DNA of 37,325 nucleotides from Acidobacteriota bacterium (GTDB taxonomy: Bacteria > Acidobacteriota > Terriglobia > Bryobacterales > Bryobacteraceae): NCBI GenBank assembly GCA_026393985.1, contig JAPKZB010000021.1, positions 1 through 37,325 on the forward strand, written 5' to 3'. Position numbers and translations under genes: made by a program. The number at the start of each line of letters is the position of its first letter. Position 1 is the stretch's first letter. This document shows, piece by piece, positions 8,927 to 21,045 of the stretch. The notes under the pieces were generated by a model. That model was not told the DNA's origin and made no database searches. It saw only the letters and a list, made by a program, of their open reading frames with translations.

Positions 8927-9514
8927 ATGCGATCGCTGATCCAACAGGTGCACATCTACCTGAGCCTTCTGAGCTTCTCAAGCCTCTGCGTCTTCGGCGT
9001 CATCGGCGTCTACGCCACGATGGCGCCCAAATGGGAGGACCGTCCGCAGTCCCCCGCCAAACGCTGGGAGGTGTCCTTCGCCGCCCCGAAAGACCTCGAC
9101 GACGAAGCCCTCGCCGAACGCGTGCGTCGCCAGTTCGGCCCGCCACTGTCGAGCCCCGTCGCCAAACAGTTTCTTCGCCACACCCCCGCCGGCCAGCTGC
9201 AACTCGATCTGTTCCATGTCAACGGCCTTACCCGCATCATCGTCCACGATGACCACCTGCAGCTCGAAGAATCCCGCGCCGGCGCCCTCGAGTATCTCAA
9301 CCGCATCCACGCCACCACCATCCGCAATCCCTCCTCCGATTGGCGTCTCCGCGCCTGGGTCTGGTACAACGAACTCGCCGTCTGGAGCCTCCTCGGCATG
9401 GCGCTCACCGGCATCCTCCTCTGGCTCACTCTGCGTCTCACTCACAAGGGCGCCTTCGTCGCGTCCGTCCTCGGCGCGTTCGTCTTTCTGCTCATCTATT
9501 GGAGGCTTCAGTGA
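8927..9514 (+). CDS. PepSY-associated TM-type membrane protein (first of a pair)
   Basis: 195 residues. An N-terminal membrane helix (LSLLSFSSLCVFGVIGVYA, about 13-31) is followed by a periplasmic region of about 110 residues and two C-terminal helices (WSLLGMALTGILLWLTL, about 142-158, and VASVLGAFVFLLIYW). The helix with His near residue 9 and the WSLLGMALTGILLW helix match the PepSY_TM pattern. Relatives often act in iron uptake as periplasmic or cytoplasmic-membrane ferrisiderophore reductases, but no substrate is evident here. The stop overlaps the next start (GTGA), so the two halves are coupled. Confidence 0.65.
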   Translation: MRSLIQQVHIYLSLLSFSSLCVFGVIGVYATMAPKWEDRPQSPAKRWEVSFAAPKDLDDEALAERVRRQFGPPLSSPVAKQFLRHTPAGQLQLDLFHVNGLTRIIVHDDHLQLEESRAGALEYLNRIHATTIRNPSSDWRLRAWVWYNELAVWSLLGMALTGILLWLTLRLTHKGAFVASVLGAFVFLLIYWRLQ

Positions 9515-10092
9515 AACGGAAACTCTACCCCGTCCTCCGCGACGTCCACCTCACGGCCGGCCTGTTTTCGATGCTCTTTGTCCTGATGTACGGCTGGAGT
9601 TCGCTGCAGTTCTCTCATCCCGCGTGGGCCGACACGAAGCCGATCTCGGTGGAGTGGCAGACCCAGCTCGCCCCCGGTCTCGCCCCGCGCGCCGCCGCGC
9701 AGACCCTGCGGACCGGCCTGGGGCTGCAGGGCGACCTCGCCCAGATTCGCCAGCAGAACGGCTTTACGCAGTTCCGGCTCGTCAAGCCCGGTATCGTGCA
9801 CGAGGTCCGCTACGAGACCGCCTCCGGCGCCGCCCAACTCAAAACCAACCGCTGGGGCTGGGCCGGCATGATGAACCGCCTCCACACCGCCGCCGGCCTC
9901 TGGCATGAAGACGGTTGGGTGAACCTCTATGGCTGGCTCGTCGGCCTTGTCTCCTTCGGTCTCCTGCTGCTCGGCGCCACGGGACTCTATCTCTGGTTCG
10001 TCCGCAAGCGCGAGCGCAAACTCGGCATCGTCATGCTGGCGATCAGTTTGCTCTGGGGACTTGGCACGATGGTGGCGATGCGTGTAGCGTAA
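9511..10092 (+). CDS. PepSY-associated TM-type membrane protein (second of a pair)
   Basis: 193 residues from GTG 9511, which overlaps the previous stop by 4 bp and has TGGAGG 7 nt upstream. It shows an N-terminal helix (VHLTAGLFSMLFVLMYGW, 12-29), a periplasmic part with a PepSY-like region (ARIR/LVKPGIVHEVRY), then MMNRLHTAAGLW and two helices (GWLVGLVSFGLLLLGATGLYLW and IVMLAISLLWGLGTMVAM). The invariant-looking His in NRLHTAAG is typical of PepSY_TM proteins. It is likely a split partner of the upstream gene, together resembling one larger PepSY_TM protein. The role in iron or redox transport is inferred. Confidence 0.65.
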   Translation: MKRKLYPVLRDVHLTAGLFSMLFVLMYGWSSLQFSHPAWADTKPISVEWQTQLAPGLAPRAAAQTLRTGLGLQGDLAQIRQQNGFTQFRLVKPGIVHEVRYETASGAAQLKTNRWGWAGMMNRLHTAAGLWHEDGWVNLYGWLVGLVSFGLLLLGATGLYLWFVRKRERKLGIVMLAISLLWGLGTMVAMRVA

Positions 10093-10096
10093 CTGC

Positions 10097-11875
10097 ATGC
10101 GCTTCTTCGCATCGCTTGTTTTCGTCTGCGGGCTGGCCGCCCAGCCCTATCCCGGTACGGTCCCGCTCGAACGCAGCGGCGATCTGAGCCTCGCGATGCT
10201 GGCCGGCATCGATGCCTATCTCGACCGCGCCGCCCTGGGCCGCGAGGCCGCTCCTCCGGCCCGCCTGCGCGAGCTCATCGGCGTCGTCGATCCGCGCCGC
10301 CCCTTTGACGCCCCCTCGCTCGGCCCCGCGAAGACCGTCGGTGTCCACCGCGTCGCGCCGGCCGCTTGGCCCGTGCTCGCGGGCCTGGACGCCGAAGGCA
10401 TCGTCTGGCAGCCCCAAGCCAAGGCGGCCCGCTGCCGCATCGCCCTCGACGACGCGCCCAATCCCGCCCCGGACGAAATGATCTGGCAGCCTGCCCTGCT
10501 CGGCCTCGAACCCGTCGGCAAAGGGCGCCACGCCCGGCGCGAGTACGTCTACCGCATGGCCTACCCGCTCGGCCGCCACATCCTCGGCTTCGAAGTGCAG
10601 ATGGTGCTCGCCGTTGTCGACTACTGCGCGGCGCGCCAACTGCCGGTCACCGTCACCGGCCAGGGCGAAGGCGCCGTCGTAGCGCTCTATAGCACTTATC
10701 TCGACGAGCGCATCGCCGAGGGCCGCCTCGGTCCGCTGCCCGCGCCCACCCCGCTCTGGCGCAACATCTGGAAGGGCGCCGGCGAAATCACCTCGCCCCG
10801 CCTCCGCCGCATCGCCGCCGCCGCCCCCAGCCCCATCGCCGCCTCCGAGGCCCACTTCGAGCAGATGGTCGAATACTGCCAGCGTCTCCTCCGCGGCGCC
10901 GAGGCCCGGCGGCGCGCCTGGTGGGCCAAGGCCGACCTCTCCTCGCCCGCCGCCTGGGAGAAGACCCGCGCCCCCTACCTCCGCCACTACGTCGAAGAGG
11001 GCATCGGCGCCATCGCCGCCAACCCCGTTGGCCCCATCGCCTCCCGCCGCCTCTACGACACCGTCGATTACACCGGCTGGGAGGTCACCCTGCCCGTCGC
11101 CGGCGACGTCTTCGCCTACGGCATCCTCCTCGTCCCCAAGTCGCTCAAACCCGGCGAACGCCGCCCGCTCGTCATCGCCCAGCACGGTCTCGAAGGCCGC
11201 CCGCAGGACCTCATTCAACCGCCCGATGCCAAGGCCGCCCAGGTCTACGGCCGCTTCGCCGCCCGCCTCGTCGAACGCGGCTTTATCGTCTACGCTCCCC
11301 AAAACCCCTACATCCACGGCGACCGCTTCCGCCCGCTGCAGCGCAAGGCCAACCCGCTCGGCCTCACCCTCTACTCCTTCATCGTCGCCCAACACAAAGC
11401 CACCCTCGACTGGCTCGAAAAACTTCCCATCGTCGATCCCGACCGCATCGGCTTTTACGGCCTCAGCTATGGCGGCCGTACCGCCATGCTCGTCCCGCCG
11501 GTCGAGCCCCGCTACAAAGTCGTCATCTGCTCGGGCAACTTCAACGAATGGACCTGGAAGATCGCCTCGAACGAAGCGCCCTTCACCTATCTCTTCACCC
11601 AGGAGTACGAGATGTTTGACTTCAACCAGGGCAACACCTTCGGCCACTTCGAACTCGCCGCGCTCATGGGCCCCCGCGCTTTCATGGTCGAACGCGGCCA
11701 CGCCGACGGCGTCGGCATCGACGAGTGGGTCAGCTACGAATACGCCAAGGTCCGCCGACTCTACGCCAACTGGAATGTCGGAGAAAAGACTACGATTGAA
11801 TACTTTCAGGGCCCCCACCAGATCTGGGGCGTCGGCACGTTCGCCTTCCTGCACCAGCAGTTGCGGTGGCCTTAG
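10097..11875 (+). CDS. Secreted alpha/beta hydrolase (dienelactone hydrolase/acetyl xylan esterase-like)
   Basis: 592 residues with a signal peptide (MRFFASLVFVCGLAAQ). The N-terminal ~330 residues are a family-specific helical/beta region without a name I can give. The C-terminal part is an alpha/beta hydrolase: strand GILLVPKSL, oxyanion region IAQHGLEG, nucleophile elbow GLSYGG with Ser457, a likely acid in the VERGHADGVG region, and a likely catalytic His in GPHQIWG near the end. The substrate is unknown; an ester or acylated carbohydrate is a guess from the family. It starts 4 bp after the PepSY pair and overlaps the convergent downstream gene by 4 bp. Confidence 0.75.
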   Translation: MRFFASLVFVCGLAAQPYPGTVPLERSGDLSLAMLAGIDAYLDRAALGREAAPPARLRELIGVVDPRRPFDAPSLGPAKTVGVHRVAPAAWPVLAGLDAEGIVWQPQAKAARCRIALDDAPNPAPDEMIWQPALLGLEPVGKGRHARREYVYRMAYPLGRHILGFEVQMVLAVVDYCAARQLPVTVTGQGEGAVVALYSTYLDERIAEGRLGPLPAPTPLWRNIWKGAGEITSPRLRRIAAAAPSPIAASEAHFEQMVEYCQRLLRGAEARRRAWWAKADLSSPAAWEKTRAPYLRHYVEEGIGAIAANPVGPIASRRLYDTVDYTGWEVTLPVAGDVFAYGILLVPKSLKPGERRPLVIAQHGLEGRPQDLIQPPDAKAAQVYGRFAARLVERGFIVYAPQNPYIHGDRFRPLQRKANPLGLTLYSFIVAQHKATLDWLEKLPIVDPDRIGFYGLSYGGRTAMLVPPVEPRYKVVICSGNFNEWTWKIASNEAPFTYLFTQEYEMFDFNQGNTFGHFELAALMGPRAFMVERGHADGVGIDEWVSYEYAKVRRLYANWNVGEKTTIEYFQGPHQIWGVGTFAFLHQQLRWP

Positions 11876-12324
11876 GCCTCCATCGAGAATTGCGACGCCC
11901 GCATGTCGGTCTCTACACGCCGCCGGTAGGCAAACTCAAAGCTCTGCAGGGTGTCAAACGACGATGCAGCCCGGGCCTGACCGCTCGGCTGGCCGATGCC
12001 CCCTTTATCCGTTTGTCCCGCCTGCGTCAGCTCACCAATCAACGCCGTTATATCTTCCAGCTCCGCATCGGAGATGTCGCCCTCGACGCTCACCGAAACC
12101 TCGGTCCGCTGCGTCACCCCCGCCCGGGCACCCACGGCGCGCCCCGACGGTCCGTATGCGGCGCCGGCGGAGAAACTGGCCCGGGTATCCTGCTTGAACG
12201 AGAGCGTCACTTTGTCCCCTTCCGCGGTGGTGACGCTCAGTTTGGCGGCCGTCGACTCGCGACTGCGAACCGAAAACTGGCTCCCTCCGCACGAGGAACA
12301 CGAAGTGCTGGATATCGGTGACAT
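11872..12324 (-). CDS. Uncharacterised 150-aa protein
   Basis: I do not recognise a family. The N-terminus has SCSSCGGSQ, then an apparently extended region (KLSVTTAEGDKVTLSFKQD), a Gly/Ala-rich turn section, a second beta-rich segment (TEVSVSVEGDISDAELEDIT) and a helical C-terminus (FDTLQSFEFAYRRR). There is no signal peptide or membrane helix. A GAGGG lies about 7 nt before the ATG. The stop codon overlaps that of the convergent hydrolase in TTAG. It points away from the HEAT-repeat gene's promoter side and may be cotranscribed with it. Confidence 0.6.
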   Translation of the reverse strand: MSPISSTSCSSCGGSQFSVRSRESTAAKLSVTTAEGDKVTLSFKQDTRASFSAGAAYGPSGRAVGARAGVTQRTEVSVSVEGDISDAELEDITALIGELTQAGQTDKGGIGQPSGQARAASSFDTLQSFEFAYRRRVETDMRASQFSMEA

Positions 12325-12408
12325 GCTCTAACCCTCACTGCCCATATCGGACTTGCCCCGCGGAAGTTAGAGCTTTTGTTGGAGCGCCCGGGCCAGCCTC
12401 CGGCCCCC

Positions 12409-13116
12409 TCAGCGGGGTAGCAGCGACGAAGACGGAGTGCCCGCTCCTGCCAGCCCCTGCAAACGCCGGACGGCCTGCAAGGCGTCGCGCTGCACCTTGG
12501 GATTGGGATCCTTCGTCATCTCGAGCGCCACATCCATTCCCTCAATCCACCCAACCGCCCCAATCACCCACGCCGCCGAAGCGCGCACGTTCGGCGCCTG
12601 GTCCCGGCACAGCCGCCGGAGCACATCGGCCGCCCCTGCCTCGCCCAACTGGAACAGCCCGATCACCGCATTGCCCGCCACGCGCCCGTTCGGACTCGCC
12701 GCCGCGGCCCAAAAAAACTCCTTCAGTTCGGGCGTCGACCTCGCCCCGCCCAACGCCTCCACCACGTTCGCCGTCACGCGCGGATCATCGTTGCCGAGAA
12801 ACTGCGTCGCCCACTGTGCGTCGCCCGTGACGTAGGCATAGAGCTTCGAAGCCTTCGAACGCACCCGCGGGTCTTCCGATTCCACGTACGGTTTCAACAC
12901 ATCCTGCACCCGCTCGGCCGGCGTCACCGCACCGAGCAGCTCAAGCAGCCGGTCGACGACGAAAGGCTCCGCCTCCACCCGTAGCCGCGCCAGCAAGACA
13001 TCCACCACCTCCGGACTGCAACGGGCCACCTCCAAAGCCTGCTTGACGGCCTCCCCCAGCGTCGTTTCGACCGGGTCACAGAGCCGGTTCAGCCAGCTAC
13101 CAGTTAGAGAATGCAT
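12409..13116 (-). CDS. HEAT-repeat protein
   Basis: 235 residues from ATG 13116, chosen because GAGGAGGAACG sits directly upstream; a start 36 bp earlier is possible but lacks such a site. At least four helical repeats are visible, for example EPFVVDRLLELLG, DPRVRSKASKLYAY, SPNGRVAGNAVIGLF, APNVRASAAWVIGAVG and NPKVQRDALQAVRRL. HEAT repeats are protein-binding scaffolds, and no enzyme motif is seen. No signal peptide, so it is probably cytoplasmic. It is divergent from secA; the shared 110-bp spacer must hold both promoters. Confidence 0.7.
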   Translation of the reverse strand: MHSLTGSWLNRLCDPVETTLGEAVKQALEVARCSPEVVDVLLARLRVEAEPFVVDRLLELLGAVTPAERVQDVLKPYVESEDPRVRSKASKLYAYVTGDAQWATQFLGNDDPRVTANVVEALGGARSTPELKEFFWAAAASPNGRVAGNAVIGLFQLGEAGAADVLRRLCRDQAPNVRASAAWVIGAVGWIEGMDVALEMTKDPNPKVQRDALQAVRRLQGLAGAGTPSSSLLPR

Positions 13117-13152
13117 CGTTCCTCCTCTTCGTTGTGCCGTATCGGCCCGCAT

Positions 13153-13180
13153 TTGCTTTTCTTGAGCGGTAAACTAGAAG
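13153..13180 (+). promoter_or_regulatory. Possible secA promoter
   Basis: TTGCTT (13153-13158), a 16-bp spacer and TAGAAG (13175-13180) lie 47 bp before the secA ATG in the divergent spacer. Both hexamers are moderate matches. Confidence 0.3.
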
Positions 13181-13226
13181 ATAGGCCCAAGTCTCCGGGC
13201 GCGCCCTGTCTCTACCTGTCTCTCCT

Positions 13227-16108
<2,882 letters not shown>

Positions 16109-16130
<22 letters not shown>

Positions 16131-17164
16131 CCTGCCTTGCCGGTTGGGCCCTGCTGGGCCTCGCCGGGACCTTGTCCGCCGCCCTCCTGCCGGAGGGGCT
16201 CGAACTCCACGCCCGCAAATCAGCCACCCCCCTCACGGCCCCGGACCCCGCCCTCTGGCGCGAGTACGGCTTCCAGGAAGGCGAATCAGCGATCTATGAA
16301 GGCCGCGGCCGCCCCAACGAAAAGGGCGTCACCGGCCCCGTCAAAAGCTTCACCGTTTCCGCCTGGCGCCTCCGCGACTCCACTGCCGCTCTCGCCGTCT
16401 GGCAGATCCTCCGCCCGGCCGACGCCCAACCCGCCCCCGATGCCGCCACCAAAGTAGCCGCCCGCGCCGGCGCCCAAACCCTCCTCGCCTACGGCAACTA
16501 CGTCCTCCGCTTCGACGGCTACCAACCTGAACACGACACCATCCACCAGGTAATCCTCAGCCTGCCCCGCTTTGAAAACGCCGCCCTCCCGGCCCTCACG
16601 CGCTTTCTCCCCGCCGAGGCCCGCGCCCGCAACTCGGAGCGCTACATCACTGGGCCAGTCAGTCTTGAAAAGTTTGCCCCCCGCGTCCCCCCCTCCGTCG
16701 TCGCCTTTCAGTTTGATACCGAGGGCATCACCGGCCGCTTCACCGACCGCGACGGCGCCGTCGATCTCGTCGTCTTCTCCTATCCGAATCACCAGATCGC
16801 CCAAATGCAGATCGCCGCCTTCCAGGCCCTCCCCGGTCTCACCGCCTCCCGCAGCGGACCCCTCATCGCCGTCGTCACCCAGGCCCCCAACCCCGACGCC
16901 GCCCAGCGCGTTCTCTCGCAGGTGCAGTACGAAGCCACCGTTACCCTCAATGCCAACGCCGCCCCGCCCCCGCAGCAGAACGTCGGCGAACTCATCATCG
17001 CCATCGTCAAGCTGGCCGGCATCCTCATCGGCCTTGCCACCCTCGCCGGACTCGTCTTTGCCGGCATCCGCGTGGCCACCGGAGGCGGCTTCGGCAACAT
17101 CCGGCCCCGCGAGGACGCCGTACTCACCCTTTCGCTCGACGAAGACGGTAAAAAAAGACCCTAA
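16109..17164 (+). CDS. Uncharacterised exported protein with a C-terminal membrane anchor
   Basis: 351 residues. The signal-like N-terminus ([22 protein letters not shown]) precedes a predicted periplasmic domain beginning with a [17 protein letters not shown] block, which faintly resembles DUF6599-type proteins. A second domain with [15 protein letters not shown] follows. A Pro/Gln linker (about 287-293) leads to a membrane helix ([25 protein letters not shown], about 296-320) and a short cytoplasmic tail. It starts inside secA, so it is probably cotranscribed. No function can be named; a role near the Sec machinery is only suggested by position. Confidence 0.6.
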
Positions 17165-17314
17165 CTGGTCCTGCTTTCTTCACTTTGGCGGCATCCCAGA
17201 CGTTGTTCCACTGGTTTTCCACAGAAAATCAACAGTATTTCGCCCGTTCGAGATGGCCTGTAAGATATTGATAAAAAAGCACTAATTTCTCTGTAAAAAC
17301 CAGGGATTTTTTAC

Positions 17315-17343
17315 TTGACTCTCGCCCCGTGCCGCCGTAACAT
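17315..17343 (+). promoter_or_regulatory. Strong sigma70-type promoter
   Basis: TTGACT (17315-17320), an exact 17-bp spacer and TAACAT (17338-17343). The 100 bp upstream are unusually AT-rich for this genome and include an inverted repeat GTAAAAA/TTTTTAC (17293-17314) abutting the -35, which may act as an UP element. It is the best promoter match in the window. Confidence 0.65.
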
Positions 17344-17404
17344 CCAATCAAACACAGGATTCGCGGCATTGCGTTGCCATCGAGCCTGATTCTCCCAAAA
17401 CATC

Positions 17405-17427
17405 CCGGCGGCAACGCCGCCGGTTTT
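17405..17427 (+). terminator. Hairpin 1 with T-run
   Basis: CCGGCGGC (17405-17412), loop AAC, GCCGCCGG (17416-17423), then TTTT. Eight perfect G/C pairs. Confidence 0.55.
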
Positions 17428-17429
17428 GT

Positions 17430-17465
17430 CCAACGGCCCCGGGTGATAGCGGGGCCGTTGGTTTT
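17430..17465 (+). terminator. Hairpin 2 with T-run
   Basis: CCAACGGCCCCG (17430-17441), an 8-nt loop, CGGGGCCGTTGG (17450-17461), then TTTT. Twelve perfect pairs make this a strong intrinsic terminator. Its arms also read symmetrically on the minus strand, but there no T-run follows. Confidence 0.65.
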
Positions 17466-17505
17466 GGCGCCCTTCGCCCCCCGGCGATACGATAGGGAGG
17501 AGCCT

Positions 17506-18042
17506 ATGCAACGTCGATGCTTTTTCCTGGCCGCGGTTGGAGCCTTAGCCGGTTGCGGCCCCAAGTGGACCCCCGTTCCGGCCAGCGACGACCCGGCGCC
17601 CCCCCGCAAGATCCACGTCCCTCGCGCCGTAACTCCCGCCCCGCCCTCCGACGCCCCGGCCGCCGCCGGCGACAAAGGCTTCGCCGAGATCACCTGGGCC
17701 ATGCTCCGCGGTCTCGATACCCGCACCGGCCAGGCCAGCCCCCTCCTCGAACTCGCCGCCGGCACCGACGTCAAAATCGCCGGCTACATGGTCCCCTTCG
17801 ACGACGGCTTCGAGGAGGCCATCGAATTCCTCGTCGTCCCCACCGCCGGCGCCTGCGTCCACACCCCGGCCCCGCCCGCCAACCAGATCGTCTACGCCTC
17901 CATGGTCACCGGACGGCCCGCCAAAGTCGAACTCCTCTACAGCGTCTGGGTCTGCGGCCGCCTCGAAATCGGCTCCACCGACAGCCCCTACGGCCAGGCC
18001 GGCTTCAAACTCGCTGCCGTCAAGGTCGAACGCCGCAGTTAG
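17506..18042 (+). CDS. DUF3299 lipoprotein
   Basis: 178 residues from ATG 17506, which has GGGAGGAG 3-4 nt upstream; an upstream in-frame ATG at 17374 would run through the two hairpins and is unlikely. The N-terminus is a lipoprotein signal ending LAGC (Cys17), so the protein should be lipid-anchored. Residues about 60-175 match the DUF3299 pattern: ITWAML, KIAGYMVPFDDG, EFLVVPTAGACVHTPAPPANQIVYA and YSVWVCGRLEIG. The HTP-PPANQ motif with nearby Cys is the family hallmark; its role is not established. The stop overlaps the convergent hydrolase by TTAG. Confidence 0.85.
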   Translation: MQRRCFFLAAVGALAGCGPKWTPVPASDDPAPPRKIHVPRAVTPAPPSDAPAAAGDKGFAEITWAMLRGLDTRTGQASPLLELAAGTDVKIAGYMVPFDDGFEEAIEFLVVPTAGACVHTPAPPANQIVYASMVTGRPAKVELLYSVWVCGRLEIGSTDSPYGQAGFKLAAVKVERRS

Positions 18043-19190
18043 CTCTTCAGCCAGCGGTCAAACCACGCGAAGGCGTCCTTCTGCATCTCGAGGTCAAACT
18101 TGTGCGGACCCGGATAAAAGTTCGCCTTGTACCGGTCCGCCGCCCCGGCTTTCCCGTACACCTCGGCCAAAATCCGGTCGGCCCGCTGCATCTCCGGCAG
18201 CGTAAATAGCGCATCGTCGCTGTTATTCAGCACCAGCACCGGGTTCGGCGCCGCCAGCCCCAGGATCTCCGGGTAATCGAGGTCCTTCGGCAGACCCGGA
18301 ACGTAGCACATCCACGTATGCGTGTAGCACTTATTCAGCAGGTAGTCCCGCCACGTCGTCATCATCCCGGCGCAGCAGGCGCAGCGGATGCGCTCATCGG
18401 CCCCCGCCAGCATCACCGTCCGCAGCCCCCCGCCCGACAGCCCGGCGCAGCCCAGCCGCGTCGCGTCCACGTCCGGTCGCGACGCCAGATAGTCCAGCGC
18501 CCGCTGGTCGTCGTGCACAAACACCCCGGGCCAGGTCAGCCCGGCCGAAAACAGGCTCTTCGCCACTAAGTGCTCATGCCCGCCCGCCCAGGTGTTGTAT
18601 TTCGCAATCTCCTCTTCCGACTCCGGGTTACTCTCCACCATGTTATTCCGGATGTTACCCGGCACATCGCCCCACCGCACCCGCCGCGAGCCAAACGTGA
18701 ACGTATCATGGATCACCACCACATAACCCCGCCGCGCCAGCTCGTTCGCCCACGCCACGCCCCCGTAGTAGCGCTCCTGATGCCGGATCATCAGCGGATG
18801 CGGATCTTTTGAAATCCGCGTGATCTTTCGCACGCCAAAATACTTATTGCCGCCGTGGTCGTGCAGCCCCACAATTCCCGGCAACTTTCCCGTCGCCTTG
18901 GCCGGCTTCAGCACCAGCGCCTCGGTCGGCGGGCCGTACGGCAGCTGCCATTTCAGGTGCTCAATGTGCAGCCCGTCAAACTCGAGCCGGTGCTCCACCA
19001 CCGGCCGCGGCGCCAAGGGCGGGGCAGGGGAGACCAGCGCCTCGTGCAGGCGCACCCGCGCCGCCGGCCGCCACGCGTGCACGTCCTGAAACACGGGCTG
19101 CCGAAAAGAAAGTCGGGGCGGGTCGGGAACGCTCGCGGCGGCCCATTCGCCGTAAGCGCCGAGCATATTCAAGGCCATGGCTTGGATCAT
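18039..19190 (-). CDS. Alpha/beta hydrolase (acetyl xylan esterase/dienelactone hydrolase-like)
   Basis: 383 residues without a classic signal peptide. It has the alpha/beta hydrolase order: strand and oxyanion region GIVGLHDHGGNKYFG, a cap segment, nucleophile elbow GLSGGG, a probable acid in LVLNNSDDALF, and a probable His in PGPHKFD near the end. Large families of this type in Acidobacteria and Planctomycetes act on plant polysaccharide esters, but the substrate is not visible here. Starts at M5 or M9 are possible alternatives. It is divergent from the DsbD-type gene across 44 bp. Confidence 0.75.
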   Translation of the reverse strand: MIQAMALNMLGAYGEWAAASVPDPPRLSFRQPVFQDVHAWRPAARVRLHEALVSPAPPLAPRPVVEHRLEFDGLHIEHLKWQLPYGPPTEALVLKPAKATGKLPGIVGLHDHGGNKYFGVRKITRISKDPHPLMIRHQERYYGGVAWANELARRGYVVVIHDTFTFGSRRVRWGDVPGNIRNNMVESNPESEEEIAKYNTWAGGHEHLVAKSLFSAGLTWPGVFVHDDQRALDYLASRPDVDATRLGCAGLSGGGLRTVMLAGADERIRCACCAGMMTTWRDYLLNKCYTHTWMCYVPGLPKDLDYPEILGLAAPNPVLVLNNSDDALFTLPEMQRADRILAEVYGKAGAADRYKANFYPGPHKFDLEMQKDAFAWFDRWLKS

Positions 19191-19234
19191 ATCGTAACTG
19201 GGCTCCGGAGATGAGACAATGACGAAAAACCAAC

Positions 19235-21045
19235 ATGCGCGCTCTCTGGCTCTCTCTGCTCGCTGCCTCGCTCTGGGGCCAATCTCCGACTCCCGTGCAA
19301 TGGACGGTTACCGCCACCGCCGCCAAAGCCGAAGCGGGCGCTCCCGTCCGCCTGCAGGCCAAGGCCGTCATCGAGCCCGGCTGGCATCTTTACTCCGTCA
19401 CCTCCCCGGTCACCGCCACCGCCACGAAATTCACCCCGCCCTTCTCCCTCGCGCGAACCCTCCAGCAAAAGGTGGAAGCCAAGTTCGACCCCGTCGCCGC
19501 CGCCACCACCGAAAGCTACGAAGGCTCGGCGATCTTCTATCTCGACGGCGTCCTCGGCGAACAGACCAAGGACCTCGAACTCGTCATCCGCGCCAGCGCC
19601 TGTAACGATAAGCTGTGCCTGCCGCCGCGCCGCCGCTCCTTCCCGGTCACGCTCACCGTCGGCGCCGTCGAAACTGCCATCCCCGATGGCTTCGTCGTCG
19701 CCGCCCCCTCCACGCCCGCTCCCGCTACCCCCGCCCCGCCCCCCGCCGCCGCGCCCGCCGCCCAGCCCCTGGCCAGCTTCCTCCTCATCGCCTTCGGCCT
19801 CGGCCTCGCCGCCGTTTTCACCCCCTGCGTCTTTCCGATGATCCCCTTCACCCTCTCCTACTTCATCGGCCAGGGCGACCGGAAGGGCTCCTTCGGCCAG
19901 GCCGTCGTCTTCTGTCTCGGCATCATCGTCCTGTTCACCAGTCTTGGCTTCGTTTTGTCCGCCGCGCTCGGCCCCTTCGCCGTCGTGCAGTTGAGCGCCA
20001 ACCCCTACGTCAATCTCGGCATCGCGGCTGTCTTCTTCGCCTTCGCCCTCTCTATGCTCGGCGCCTTTGAAATCATGCTGCCGTCCAGCCTCCTCACCCG
20101 GCTCAACCAGGCCTCCGAGGGCGGCGGCTACCTCGGCTCCCTGCTCATGGGCCTCACCTTCTCGCTCACCTCGTTCGCCTGCGTCGGACCCTTCGTCGGC
20201 ACGCTCCTCGCCGCTTCCGTGCAGGGCGACAAACTCCAGCCGGTCCTCGGCATGGCCTTTTTCGCCTCCGGACTCGCCGCCCCGTTCTTTCTGCTCGCCC
20301 TCTTCCCCTCTTATCTCAAGAAACTGCCCCGCAGCGGCGTCTGGATGATGCGCGTCAAAGTCGTGATGGCCTTTCTCATCCTGGCCGCCATGCTGAAGTA
20401 CCTCGCCAACGTCGACGCCGTCTGGCAGCTCGATCTGCTCACCCGCGAACGCTTCCTCGCCGCCTGGATGATCCTGTTCGCCGCCCCGGCCGCCTACCTG
20501 CTCGGCTGGCTCCGCCTCGAAGGCGTCCAGCCGGACCAGGACGTCACCATCCCGCGCCTCCTCCTCGGCCTGCTCCTGCTCAGCTTCTCGCTCAGCCTCT
20601 GGCCCGGCATGACCGGCGCGCCGCTCGGGGAACTCGATGCCTACGTCCCGCTCGCCAAACGGTCCACCGCCTCCTCCGGCAGCGGCGGTTACGCCGCCCT
20701 CCCCTGGAAGAAGAACGACCTCGCCGGCGCTCTCGCCCAAGCCAAAGCCGAAGGCAAGCAGGTCTTCGTCAACTTCACGGGCTACGCCTGCACCAACTGC
20801 CACTGGATGAAGGCCAACATGTTCCCGCTGCCCGAAATCGCCGCGGCGCTCGGCAAATACATCCTGGTCGAACTCTACACCGACGGCACCGACGCGGCCT
20901 CGGAACAGAATCAGAAGCTCCAGGAGGCCCGCTTCGCCACCGTCGCCATCCCCTACTACGTCATCCTCGACGCGGACGAAAAGACGGTCCGCTCCTTCCC
21001 CGGTCTCACCAAAAATCCCAAGGAATTCCTCCAATTTCTGGCGCC

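Larger units (their letters stand above)
17350..17466 (+). ncRNA. Candidate small RNA or leader RNA with two tandem terminator hairpins
   Basis: From the promoter at 17315-17343, transcription would begin near 17350 and meet two perfect hairpins, each followed by TTTT. There is no ATG-led frame with a ribosome site in the interval. The product would be about 75 or 115 nt. Alternatively it is a 5' leader with an attenuator for the DUF3299 lipoprotein gene that starts 40 bp after the second hairpin. I cannot match it to a known RNA family by eye. Confidence 0.45.

Noticed and set aside
17215-17223. TTTTCCACA, similar to a DnaA box, in an AT-rich stretch
   Set aside because: Only one copy, no cluster and no dnaA, dnaN or rpmH nearby, so an origin is not supported.
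17374-17505. Longer start for the DUF3299 lipoprotein at 17374
   Set aside because: It would translate through two terminator hairpins and put 44 residues before the lipoprotein signal; ATG 17506 has a strong ribosome site.
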